Shown here one piece after another: positions 1 to 8,330 of a DNA stretch of 35,932 nt. The stretch is from positions 1 to 35,932 of the forward strand of contig JAIXRE010000117.1 in the NCBI GenBank assembly GCA_027485375.1, written 5' to 3'. Source of the DNA: Rickettsiaceae bacterium (GTDB lineage Bacteria; Pseudomonadota; Alphaproteobacteria; Rickettsiales; Rickettsiaceae). Within the stretch, counting starts at the first letter, position 1. Every line of letters begins with the position of its first letter. The notes below the pieces were generated by a model. That model worked only from the letters and a program-made list of their open reading frames with translations. It was not told the origin of the DNA and made no database searches. A program made the position numbers and the translations under genes.

Positions 1-1116
1 AAAAAAAAAAAAAAAAAAAAGCAAGATAGTAAGGAGTTGCTAACTTCTAATTACATTTTAAAGCTGCTTTTTATCTGCGGCAATGGATATATTAAACAGC
101 ATAAAGGTAAACTTGCGCAAGCAGTACCAAAAGTACCTGAGCACAAGCAAGACCCGCAGTACGGCGCACCAAACCTTGAAGTAATAGAAGAGTATACCGC
201 AGATAGTTCAAGATTTGGTAGGAAAACAAGCGGCGAGCTTGCGGAGCGTACAAAAGTACGTGAGCACAAGCGAGACCCGAGGTTTGACGCACCAAATCTT
301 GAAGTAGCAAAGGTATACAGTAAGGTTTTTCCATTGCAGCTATCTGCCACTGACGTTGAAGCACTTATTCGTAGCCCTTATAGTTTCTATGCTAAAAAAA
401 TTCTTGGTCTTAGGAAGCAAGATAGCATGGCTACCCCGCCTAAATTGTCAGAATTTGGTAGTTTCGTGCATAAGGTGATAGAAGATTATACTAATAATTA
501 CGCTAGCATTGCAGGTGCTGGCGAAGATATAAAAACTTCATACATTAGCAAACTTAGCTCTGGGCTTTTAGCAGAAGCAATATTACCATGTGTCGTTAAA
601 AAGTTTTGGCAAGCCAAATTTGCAGCCCTTGCCCCAGAGTTCATACAATTTGATGAGGAGAGGCGCAAAAATTGTCATAAAGTAATGTCTGAAATAAGGG
701 GCGAAATGTTGCTTGATGTTGCAGGCGGGCAGATAAAAATCACAGCAATAGCAGACCGCGCAGAGATTGATAAGCAAGGAAAAATAACTTTGCTTGACTA
801 TAAAACAGGTAGCTTACCTACTAAGGCAGATGTCGCAGCAGGTTTATCACCGCAACTAATTATAGAAGCCTTAATCGCCTTGCAAGGAGGTTTTGGTTTT
901 GAAGTACAAAGCGTAGAAAGCATAGTATATGTTAAAATTTCTAGCTCCCAGCCATATATCAACACTGTTGAAATAAAACTGGAAGAGGAAGAGCTAAAGA
1001 GACATGAAGAAGGGCTAAGGCATCTACTAGAAGAATATTATACTAACAAGTTGTTTTCCTTAGAATTAGACTTGCTTAAATACAACGACTATAAACATTT
1101 AGCAAGAAAGCTCTAA
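1..1116 (+). CDS. addB: AddB, C-terminal PD-(D/E)XK nuclease part (5' end outside window)
   Basis: The frame is open from base 1, so the gene enters from upstream; the TTG at 37 is not needed as a start. From about base 330 the protein matches the C-terminal RecB-type nuclease of alphaproteobacterial AddB, the helicase-nuclease subunit that resects double-strand breaks with AddA. The conserved entry LSATDVEALIRSPYSFYAKK, the GSFVHKVIEDY histidine segment, the acidic ADRAEID segment and LLDYKTG followed by QLIIEA correspond to the nuclease active-site motifs. Bases 1-20 are an A20 tract read as lysines. Between about bases 80 and 320 the frame holds roughly 80 residues not expected in AddB, made of two related repeat copies; this is a palindromic insertion at the linker before the nuclease domain. 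The helicase-like part lies outside the window. Family assignment is fairly sure; function of this copy is inferred. Confidence 0.8.
   Translation, partial: KKKKKKKQDSKELLTSNYILKLLFICGNGYIKQHKGKLAQAVPKVPEHKQDPQYGAPNLEVIEEYTADSSRFGRKTSGELAERTKVREHKRDPRFDAPNLEVAKVYSKVFPLQLSATDVEALIRSPYSFYAKKILGLRKQDSMATPPKLSEFGSFVHKVIEDYTNNYASIAGAGEDIKTSYISKLSSGLLAEAILPCVVKKFWQAKFAALAPEFIQFDEERRKNCHKVMSEIRGEMLLDVAGGQIKITAIADRAEIDKQGKITLLDYKTGSLPTKADVAAGLSPQLIIEALIALQGGFGFEVQSVESIVYVKISSSQPYINTVEIKLEEEELKRHEEGLRHLLEEYYTNKLFSLELDLLKYNDYKHLARKL
207..303 (+). repeat. Palindromic element inserted in frame in addB
   Basis: A 97-bp unit is bounded by perfect 13-bp inverted repeats, TTCAAGATTTGGT at 207-219 and ACCAAATCTTGAA at 291-303. 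Inside are nested arms GCTTG (237-241) and CAAGC (267-271) and a central hairpin CGTAC-AAAA-GTACG (247-260). A related but degraded direct copy lies at 112-183, sharing TGAGCACAAGC and the CTTGAAGTA end. Both copies are translated without a stop as part of AddB. This resembles protein-coding insertion of Rickettsia palindromic elements (RPEs); whether it belongs to a named RPE family was not tested. Confidence 0.75.
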
Positions 1117-1232
1117 GCAAAAATACCATAATTACGATAAAATAGTCTTAATAGTTACTATTAATTCTAGGTTTCAATTAATAATTGCATTAGGCTAGCA
1201 ATCAGAAACTATTTAATTAATCGGAGTTATTC

Positions 1233-2474
1233 ATGAAACATAACACAAGTTTTAAGCTTTTATCAACAAGCGCATTATTAATATCAATTTTAGCCACCAC
1301 AAACGCACATGCTGTACGTAACGGCGCTCTACCTTGCGGTCTTGGCGCACGTGTATCTTTAGGCGGAGCAGGCACAGCCTTGCCGCTTGATATCGTCTCT
1401 GATGTCGACGTAAACCCAGCTTTAACTGCCCAGACAGGAAACCACGCAGCATTATTTGTTGGAACTGGCTTGCAAAAACATAAAATTGATACTCGTGCAA
1501 CGCCAAATGCAGTGCCAGTGCTAAACCCAGCAGCACCAGGAGGAGTAGTATTCTTACCTTTAGGCAACACAAGTGGCGTTGCAAAAAATAAGATTCACTC
1601 TGTACCATTCGCTTTTTTTGGTGCAAACTACATGCTAAATGACCAAGTAACTTTAGGGATGGCTTTCCTTGCTACCAGCACTCAGCAAAAATATGATAAA
1701 CCAGTTTTCAATCCTCGTCTATCAACACATCACACTAGAATGGCTCAACCTATTTACATAATTGCACCAACTATGTCTTATAAGGTTGCTGATGATCATT
1801 CTTACGGTATTAGTGCCTTAATAGGATATTCTTCTGTAAGAAGTAACCTTGTTGACTCAAACTTAAGGCTAACCAAGGGCTCTATGAAAACTGACCATGC
1901 TTATGGATTTGGCGTGAAAGTTGGTGGTTTTTGGGGAATTAGTGATGCTGTAAAGCTTGGAGCTGCAGCTAGTACTCCACTTACGTTCCAAAAATTTAAA
2001 AAATACTCTGATAATTTACCATCTCCTTTAGTTATACCAGCAACATATAAAGTTGGTGTTAATGTTACTATGTCTGAAGGTTTAAATTTGTTACTAGACG
2101 TAAAAGAAATTCGTTATCGTGACGTCAAATGGTTCAAAAGGCTAGGCTGGAATAATCAAACAAGCTATATGGTTGGTGTTCAATACAAATTTAATCCAGA
2201 ATGGACAATGCGTGCTGGTTACAATTATGGTAAATCACCAATTCCAAAAGGCTATGTGTTACGTAATGCATTAGCACCATTTATCAGCGAACAAACTTTT
2301 GGTCTTGCTGCAGTGTATAACTTACCAAGTGGCTTATCAGTAGAGCTTGGCGGTGGTTACACACCATCTAAAAGCATGACTGATAATGGTTCAGTATCGG
2401 CAGCAGCTAAAGGGGCTAAAATTACTGTAAAAGAAGAAACTACAATGCGTCTTGGCTTAGTTTGGAAGTACTAA
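1233..2474 (+). CDS. fadL: FadL/OmpP1-family outer membrane transporter
   Basis: This 413-residue protein has a signal peptide (basic start, hydrophobic stretch, likely cleavage after NAHA near residue 27). The rest is a predicted beta-barrel with alternating polar and hydrophobic strands, ending in an aromatic residue (RLGLVWKY) as barrels recognised by BAM do. The segment after the signal, with GLGARVSLGGAGTA and a DVDVNPAL stretch, fits the N-terminal plug of FadL/OmpP1 porins, which admit long-chain fatty acids and other hydrophobic molecules. GGAG at 1222-1225 supports the ATG. The stop codon lies at the edge of a MITE-like element, so the 3' UTR is element sequence. Substrate is inferred from family only. 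Confidence 0.78.
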   Translation: MKHNTSFKLLSTSALLISILATTNAHAVRNGALPCGLGARVSLGGAGTALPLDIVSDVDVNPALTAQTGNHAALFVGTGLQKHKIDTRATPNAVPVLNPAAPGGVVFLPLGNTSGVAKNKIHSVPFAFFGANYMLNDQVTLGMAFLATSTQQKYDKPVFNPRLSTHHTRMAQPIYIIAPTMSYKVADDHSYGISALIGYSSVRSNLVDSNLRLTKGSMKTDHAYGFGVKVGGFWGISDAVKLGAAASTPLTFQKFKKYSDNLPSPLVIPATYKVGVNVTMSEGLNLLLDVKEIRYRDVKWFKRLGWNNQTSYMVGVQYKFNPEWTMRAGYNYGKSPIPKGYVLRNALAPFISEQTFGLAAVYNLPSGLSVELGGGYTPSKSMTDNGSVSAAAKGAKITVKEETTMRLGLVWKY

Positions 2475-2724
2475 GATTTAAAAAATTGAGAAACGTCCCC
2501 CGGGCGTGCCCTTTGTCATTCCCGGCGTGCCTTTTGTCATTCCCGCGCGCCCTTTGTCATTCCCGCGCAGGCGGGAATCCAAAAAACCATTAAATGGATC
2601 CCCTCCTCCGAGGGGATGACAAAGAAAGGGCGAGGGGATGACAAAGAAAGGACTAGGGGATGGCAAAAAAGAAGAAAAAATGACATGAAGGCAAAAATTA
2701 TCCCAAATTCAAATTAATTTACTA
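2470..2724 (-). mobile_element. MITE-like palindromic element, copy A (upstream of ompB)
   Basis: The core at 2556-2620 is the reverse complement of the cores at 8388-8453 and 8506-8571: one GC-rich hairpin (ATTCCCGC-GCAG-GCGGGAAT), an A/T spacer, and a second hairpin (ATCCCCTC-CTCC-GAGGGGAT). On each side lie 20-22-bp tandem units (GTCATTCCC starting at 2515, 2536 and 2556; GGGGATGACAAAGAAAGG-type units at 2613-2670). The right end, 2698-2724, is a 27-bp terminal repeat matching the left end of copy B in inverted orientation at about 25 of 27 positions. The left end is degenerate and abuts the fadL stop codon, so the start is approximate. No transposase is encoded. Confidence 0.72.
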
Positions 2725-3008
2725 ATAGTTATAGTACACCTGCCCCACCAATGACTCGTAATTCAAGCAAGAACCCAGTAAAATTATAAGCTATGTTATT
2801 TTACTAACGTTTTTTAATACCGCTACTAGCAATATGTGCTTTTTTTATCACAATTAATAAATAAAATAGAATTTGTCTCTTTATAAGTAGACAAGTTGCG
2901 ATACATTCTTTTATTATACACATGGTAATATGTACGGGTTGTTCCTTTTAGCAGTTCGTGCAAAATTCGATAAAACAAATTTTAATTTTTAAGGAGAAAT
3001 ATTGATAT
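2725..3008 (+). other. Non-coding leader of the ompB-like gene
   Basis: AT-rich spacer between MITE copy A and the autotransporter start. No RNA gene or credible reading frame was seen. It holds a possible promoter near 2888-2917 and a strong ribosome binding site, AAGGAG at 2991-2996, twelve bases before the ATG. Confidence 0.6.
2888..2917 (+). promoter_or_regulatory. Possible sigma-70 promoter of ompB-like gene
   Basis: TAGACA at 2888-2893, an 18-base spacer and TATTAT at 2912-2917 make a plausible but imperfect promoter. It would give a leader of about 85 nt. In such AT-rich sequence chance matches are common. Confidence 0.35.
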
Positions 3009-6000
3009 ATGGCAAAAAATCCAAAATTTATCAAAAATTTACTAACCACAGCTTCTGCGCTAGCTGTAGCAATTGGCACAACTAATGCAATGGCTGTTGG
3101 TGGTCTTCCTGCTGCTGCCCCTGCTAACCCCGTTATCTTTATAGAGCCGCAAGCAGGAGCTCCAGCTGATAGTAGCCTGGCTTTAGGTTTCCTTTTAGAA
3201 GGTGGTCCTGCTACTGCTGGCAGTATCTCTGGGGATAACATCCAGAACGCTAATGCTGGTGGTGGTGCTAACGCTGCTGCTATTCCTGGTCCCTATGACT
3301 TGATAAAATTAGACGATGCAGATCTTCTTATAACAGGTGCTTTTGACCCCGCTAACACCTTTGACTTCTTTGGCTATGGTGGTGGTATTGTCGGTAATGC
3401 TGCTGCTCTGACTACTCTAGGTAATGTAATAAACACAGGTCCTGCTGTTGCGACTGATGTTGGACTTGGGAATGTTGGAGTCTATCTTGCTGCCGTTCGA
3501 GCTGCTAGTGGTTTTGGTGCTGCTGCCCCTGGTAATGAAGCTAACGCTAATACAAGGGGTTATCGCTTTGCTGGTAATCAAGAGACGAGGGTTACTGGTG
3601 ATGTTTCAGCTTTGGGGTACTTCTCTTTTGAACGTTTCAATCAGCCATTGATATTCAATCTTGCTCAGCAGAACGTTGGTCTCATTAGTGGTAATATTGA
3701 TCTTGCTAATGTTGTTGCTAATGATCCTGATGGCTTTGGTTCCGTCGTTGCTAATGAAAACATTACATTTATACGAGGGTTTGATAATCGTCCTAATCAG
3801 AAAGTTAACGATTTAACTGTTGCAGCTGCCAAACAAGTTAATGTCCAAGGTGATTTTGTTCTAGTAAACCAGCTAGAGATAAGAGCTGGTGCTACTACAA
3901 CTATTAAGCCTAACGCTGGCGTTCCCCTTAATCCTCAGGGTGATGCTCCTGTAGGTGTGGATGTTCCAACAGTTGTTTTTGGAGACGCTGCTTCTAAATT
4001 AGTACTTGCAACTGATGGTGCTCGCAACTCTGTTCATGTCCTAACTAAGACCATTGCTTTTCAAGGTCAAGGTAAAGTTGAGCTGAATGCTAATGGCTTC
4101 GATTTAGCTGTTACTGCTAATGTTGCTGCTCCTAATCCTGCTCTAGTAGCCTTAGGTGCTAACAATGGCGCTGGTAGGGTTACAGAATTAATTGTTTCTG
4201 GTGCTAACGCTGTTCATGTTAACGTTCCAACTCGCGCTAAAAAGATAATTGTTCAGGGTAATGGTATTCCCGGCAATCCTGCTGCTGCTAGGGATTTGGT
4301 ATTCCTCAAGATAGTTGACTCTGGCGCCGATGGATTACTACAATTAACTGGTGCTAGAAATATCAACTTTGCTGAAAATACGACAATTGGCAATGTAGCT
4401 GATGCTGCTACAGGTATTGACTTTAATGGTCAAAGATCAACAATAGTAGTTGATAACGGAAAAAATTTAATAGCTAATGTTAATGGTAATGCTGCTGATG
4501 CTGCTGGTGCTGCTCGTAATGCTAATGCTAACCTAGTAATACTAGGTGGAGAGTATACAGGAACAGCAAAAAATATAGCTAGAATGCAGATGTCTCTGAA
4601 TGGAAATAGTAAATTTGTAACACAAAATGCTGCGCACACAATTGCTGAATTAGGATTGGCAGCTAATGTAACGACTCTCCCTGCTGGATTTAAAAATACT
4701 GGTGTGGTTGTAGGTAATGGTAATGCTATATTCGAAGGTAACGCTACCTTTGATGGTAATGTTGGTACTGCTCTAGCTCCTGCGGGTAATTTCAGAATGG
4801 ACGGAGCTAACTCAGTAGTAAACTTTACTGGTACTACAAATATGGGAACACTTTTTTTCAATGCTGCTGATCAAAAATTCTTAGCTGGCGGCAATTTTAA
4901 AGGTGGTCTAAATTTCGTAGGCAACAATGGATTATTTAAATTAACAGGGGACGCTGACACTACAGTTGATTTTAGTGCTGGTGTTACTAACCCTGCAAAT
5001 GGTAAATTTGATTTTAGCTCAATTCTTGCTGGTCATACTCTAACTATAAACAACGCTTTTGGTACAGCGGCTGCTAAAATTAAGGAAGTTAATGCTACTG
5101 GTGGTGCCAAAATAGTATTCACTACTGCTGCTGGTGCTGCTCCTGCTAATGCTGGGCGTTATATCGAGAAGCTTGATATAGGAGCGCATGATACAACTAT
5201 AGTCTTTGATGACCAAGCAGCTAATCCTCTTCCTGTGGTCGGTAACTTATCCAACCAAGCAGGAAAAGGTATCCTTCAAATAAACAGAGATACAATATTT
5301 GGTGATGCTAACACTGCCTTTACTTCTAGTAACCAAGTTAATAAATTGGAATTTACGGCTGATGCGTGGTTAACCATAGGCAAACAAGGTCTTAAACTTT
5401 CTCCTGTTAACGGTATAACTACTACAGCTTTAAATACTGGTAAATTAGAATTTACAGGTGGTGATAACGTTCTTAATTTTACAGTCGCTACTGAGGCAAA
5501 TCCTTTAGGTAGAATGATATTAACAGATCTTGTTGGCGTTGCTCCTGCTGCTGGTGCAGCTCCTGGTGCTCCTAACGTTTTTGCCAAGGTTACCTTGCTG
5601 AAAAAAGCCTATTTTAGGCGCGATATTGAGTTGGCAATAAATAACACTTTAGAAATTCAAGATGATTTAACTTCTTCCCAAGTATCTGGATCTGGCGCAG
5701 CTAACAACGAAGGTATATTCATCTTAAACAATAAGAAGAGTTCAGGAGTTTTAACCTATAACGGAAGGGTTGGTGGTATCCCTGGTGCTAATGAGGCTTT
5801 GCAGGCTGTTAGAATCTCTGGCGGTGACGCAGCTGTAGCTCAGTTTGCTGCAGGTCAAGATGCTACACAAAGAGTTGAATTTACTAATGCTAATACTCCT
5901 GCAACCTTTACAATCAAGGATATATTAGGTGGCGTTCTTAATACTACCGTCACTAGTGCGGGCAACGGTATACATAAATTAGTGCTAGGTACTGCTCCTG

Positions 6001-8204
6001 CAGCTGGTGCTCCAGCTCCAGCTCCAGTTGGTTTAGTAACATTACAAGGTAGTTATGGTACAGCGGCTAACAGGGTAGGTATTACTGTTGATAGTGCTAA
6101 CGTAGCTGTCGACGCACCAGTATTTGCAGATTTAGCAACTACTGCGGATAATACTTATTCAATAAGTTTTCTAAGACCGACTACTGGTATAAATACTGCT
6201 GGTAGTGCTGCGAATGCATATACTACTGCAACGTTCACACCAGCAGCTACTGGTACTCAACTAGGTGATTTATATACAAGACAAGCAGCCATACAAGCTG
6301 GTACAACTGTTGCGTTCAAAGGTACATTATCCTCTGCAACTGGTGATGCTGGTCAAACGACACTTGCTGGGGTTGGTGCTGGTGCAGCTGTACTTCAATT
6401 AGGCACTGTTCCTGCAGCTCCTGTAGCTGGCGCAGCTCCTGTAGCTGACAACACTCTTGCTATACTAGATCATAATGTGAATGGCGTCGCAGCTGGTCAA
6501 GGTGTTGTAGAAATTGTAGGTAATACTTCTATTCTTAAAGCAATTGGTAATACGAGTCCTGTTCAAGTTTTCAGAGTTGTTGGCGTGAATCCTAAAAAAA
6601 TTGATTTAGGAGCTAATATTAGTGCTGAAGGTGTAAACTTAGGAGCTGGTAACACTTATAACCTTAAAGCTACTGCTGAAATTACAGCTAATCCTAATGG
6701 AATTGTTTCTGATAACAACACTTTGAAAATAGCTGGCGGTAACACTTTAGCACTTAGTGGTGCTACAACCTTACAGAATACTACGACAGTTAATACTAGT
6801 TATGATGCGGTCTCAAATAGCTTTGGTAAAGTCGTTGTCACTAACCTAGCAGCGGCTGGAACACAAATAAAAATCGACATTGACGATAAGGGACTAGTGG
6901 TAGGTAATACTCCAGTATCTTATCAAGTTGTTCAGATTAATGCGTTAGGAGCAGGTGTGGTTCCCGTGACTGTAGCGGCTGGGGTCAATCCTCGTAGCTT
7001 GAACACTTTGGCATTAGATGCAGCACAGCTAGGATATATAGTTGCTACCAACAATGCTAAAAATGTTGTTAATAATAACAATGCCTTAAATAACGATCAG
7101 AAAGCTTTCTTAACTCCATTAGTTGATCCTACAACAAATACTAATGATGAAGCTCGTGCTGAAATACAAGCTACATACGAGTTAAGTGATGAGAAGGCTA
7201 AAGAATTTATAGGTCGTTATGGTTCACAAACTACCAGCGCTGTAACTGCAGAGCTTGCAAATCAAAATGCAGAAGTGTTTAGCGTACTTGGTAGTCGTAT
7301 TGCTTCTGTGACAGCTCCTGAAGTAAAAACAGTCTCAGTTGGTCAAGCAGCTGGTGATGATGTAACAAGGAGTGGTGCTTGGGTCATGGGATTCTATGGT
7401 CAAGGTGCACAAAAAGCTAAAAACGGTGTTGCAGGTTACAAATCTAAATACGCTGGTGCAGTAGTTGGTGCTGATACTATGGTTAATGATTCATTAACTC
7501 TTGGTGTTGCTGTAACTCTTTCAAGAAGCGATATGAAGCATAAAGATGTTCTTGCTGGTGGTAAAACAAAAGCAAACACTGCTATGTTCTCTCTATATGG
7601 CTTGCAAAGCTTCGCTGGTGATTGGTTTGCTCAAGGTATAGTATCTTTCGGTTCAAGCAAAGTTACTACACGTAGCAAACAACTAGTTGGCGCTAACTAT
7701 CAGACAGGAACTGGCAAGTATGATGTTCTTTCTTATGGTGCTGAAGTACTGACTGGTTACAACTATAAAATGTCACAAGATGTAGTTTTAACTCCAATGC
7801 TTGGTTTGTCTTATACTAGATTCAATGATTCTGGTTATAAAGAAACTGGTCTTGGCGCTCTAAACAGAACTGTAAGCAAGAGAGCTACAGATAAGTTTGA
7901 AGCGATTCTTGGTGCAAGAGTTGCAACAAATACTCAAATGAACGGTATGGAAGTAACTCCTGAAGCTCATGCTTTTGTAAGACAATCTTTAGGCAACAAA
8001 GCACCAAAAGTAGATGTTAGAATGGATGGTCTAGCTAATCCTCTAGCAGTTAAGAAAGGTAAAGTCAGTAATACACTGGTTAACCTAGGTTTTGGTGTGA
8101 ATGCTAAGTCTGGCGCTATGGAATATGGCGTAGGATATGATGCTACCCTAGGAAGCAAATATATGGGTCACCAAGGTACTTTAAAAGTTAGAGTAAACTT
8201 CTAA
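3009..8204 (+). CDS. ompB: OmpB-like (Sca5) autotransporter surface protein
   Basis: The 1731-residue protein begins with a signal peptide (cleavage probably after NAMA near residue 29). A long Ala/Asn/Gly-rich passenger follows, with beta-helix style repeats such as NLSNQAGKGILQINRDTIFG and LEFTGGDNVLNF. From about residue 1455 (GAWVMGFYGQG) to the end is an autotransporter beta-barrel. The barrel resembles that of rickettsial OmpB, including GYKSKYAG, YKETG, MEYGVGYD and the terminal GTLKVRVNF. OmpB is the abundant S-layer-like adhesin of Rickettsia, cleaved into a secreted passenger and a membrane barrel. The passenger also carries Ala/Pro-rich loops at about residues 708-717, 844-857, 996-1008 and 1135-1147. 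The gene has its own RBS and a strong terminator, and inverted MITE-like elements lie on both sides. Naming within the Sca family rests on the barrel only. Confidence 0.85.
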   Translation: MAKNPKFIKNLLTTASALAVAIGTTNAMAVGGLPAAAPANPVIFIEPQAGAPADSSLALGFLLEGGPATAGSISGDNIQNANAGGGANAAAIPGPYDLIKLDDADLLITGAFDPANTFDFFGYGGGIVGNAAALTTLGNVINTGPAVATDVGLGNVGVYLAAVRAASGFGAAAPGNEANANTRGYRFAGNQETRVTGDVSALGYFSFERFNQPLIFNLAQQNVGLISGNIDLANVVANDPDGFGSVVANENITFIRGFDNRPNQKVNDLTVAAAKQVNVQGDFVLVNQLEIRAGATTTIKPNAGVPLNPQGDAPVGVDVPTVVFGDAASKLVLATDGARNSVHVLTKTIAFQGQGKVELNANGFDLAVTANVAAPNPALVALGANNGAGRVTELIVSGANAVHVNVPTRAKKIIVQGNGIPGNPAAARDLVFLKIVDSGADGLLQLTGARNINFAENTTIGNVADAATGIDFNGQRSTIVVDNGKNLIANVNGNAADAAGAARNANANLVILGGEYTGTAKNIARMQMSLNGNSKFVTQNAAHTIAELGLAANVTTLPAGFKNTGVVVGNGNAIFEGNATFDGNVGTALAPAGNFRMDGANSVVNFTGTTNMGTLFFNAADQKFLAGGNFKGGLNFVGNNGLFKLTGDADTTVDFSAGVTNPANGKFDFSSILAGHTLTINNAFGTAAAKIKEVNATGGAKIVFTTAAGAAPANAGRYIEKLDIGAHDTTIVFDDQAANPLPVVGNLSNQAGKGILQINRDTIFGDANTAFTSSNQVNKLEFTADAWLTIGKQGLKLSPVNGITTTALNTGKLEFTGGDNVLNFTVATEANPLGRMILTDLVGVAPAAGAAPGAPNVFAKVTLLKKAYFRRDIELAINNTLEIQDDLTSSQVSGSGAANNEGIFILNNKKSSGVLTYNGRVGGIPGANEALQAVRISGGDAAVAQFAAGQDATQRVEFTNANTPATFTIKDILGGVLNTTVTSAGNGIHKLVLGTAPAAGAPAPAPVGLVTLQGSYGTAANRVGITVDSANVAVDAPVFADLATTADNTYSISFLRPTTGINTAGSAANAYTTATFTPAATGTQLGDLYTRQAAIQAGTTVAFKGTLSSATGDAGQTTLAGVGAGAAVLQLGTVPAAPVAGAAPVADNTLAILDHNVNGVAAGQGVVEIVGNTSILKAIGNTSPVQVFRVVGVNPKKIDLGANISAEGVNLGAGNTYNLKATAEITANPNGIVSDNNTLKIAGGNTLALSGATTLQNTTTVNTSYDAVSNSFGKVVVTNLAAAGTQIKIDIDDKGLVVGNTPVSYQVVQINALGAGVVPVTVAAGVNPRSLNTLALDAAQLGYIVATNNAKNVVNNNNALNNDQKAFLTPLVDPTTNTNDEARAEIQATYELSDEKAKEFIGRYGSQTTSAVTAELANQNAEVFSVLGSRIASVTAPEVKTVSVGQAAGDDVTRSGAWVMGFYGQGAQKAKNGVAGYKSKYAGAVVGADTMVNDSLTLGVAVTLSRSDMKHKDVLAGGKTKANTAMFSLYGLQSFAGDWFAQGIVSFGSSKVTTRSKQLVGANYQTGTGKYDVLSYGAEVLTGYNYKMSQDVVLTPMLGLSYTRFNDSGYKETGLGALNRTVSKRATDKFEAILGARVATNTQMNGMEVTPEAHAFVRQSLGNKAPKVDVRMDGLANPLAVKKGKVSNTLVNLGFGVNAKSGAMEYGVGYDATLGSKYMGHQGTLKVRVNF

Positions 8205-8238
8205 TTTTAGCCTTGTAACACTAAATATTTGTGTTATA

Positions 8239-8279
8239 TTACAAAGCACCTCTGCAGAAATGTAGAGGTGCTTTTGTAA
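8239..8279 (+). terminator. Rho-independent terminator after ompB-like gene
   Basis: A long hairpin: 15 pairs between TTACAAAGCACCTCT and AGAGGTGCTTTTGTAA (one bulge), extended by GCA/TGT to a GAAA tetraloop, with TTTT on the 3' side. It begins 34 bases after the stop codon and is close to symmetrical. Confidence 0.85.
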
Positions 8280-8330
8280 TTATGTAAAGAGCAAGCAATA
8301 AGCCATTTCGCAATGATGGTGTTTGCAATA

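Noticed and set aside
51-364. Minus-strand frames opposite the addB insertion
   Set aside because: They arise because the palindromic element is nearly self-complementary; the plus frame continues into AddB.
2478-2666. Minus-strand frame of 62 codons in MITE copy A
   Set aside because: Repeat-derived peptide without start signals.
4430-4861. Long minus-strand frames opposite the autotransporter (also 5276-5587 and 2948-3241)
   Set aside because: They mirror the GCT-rich coding strand and have no start signals or family features.
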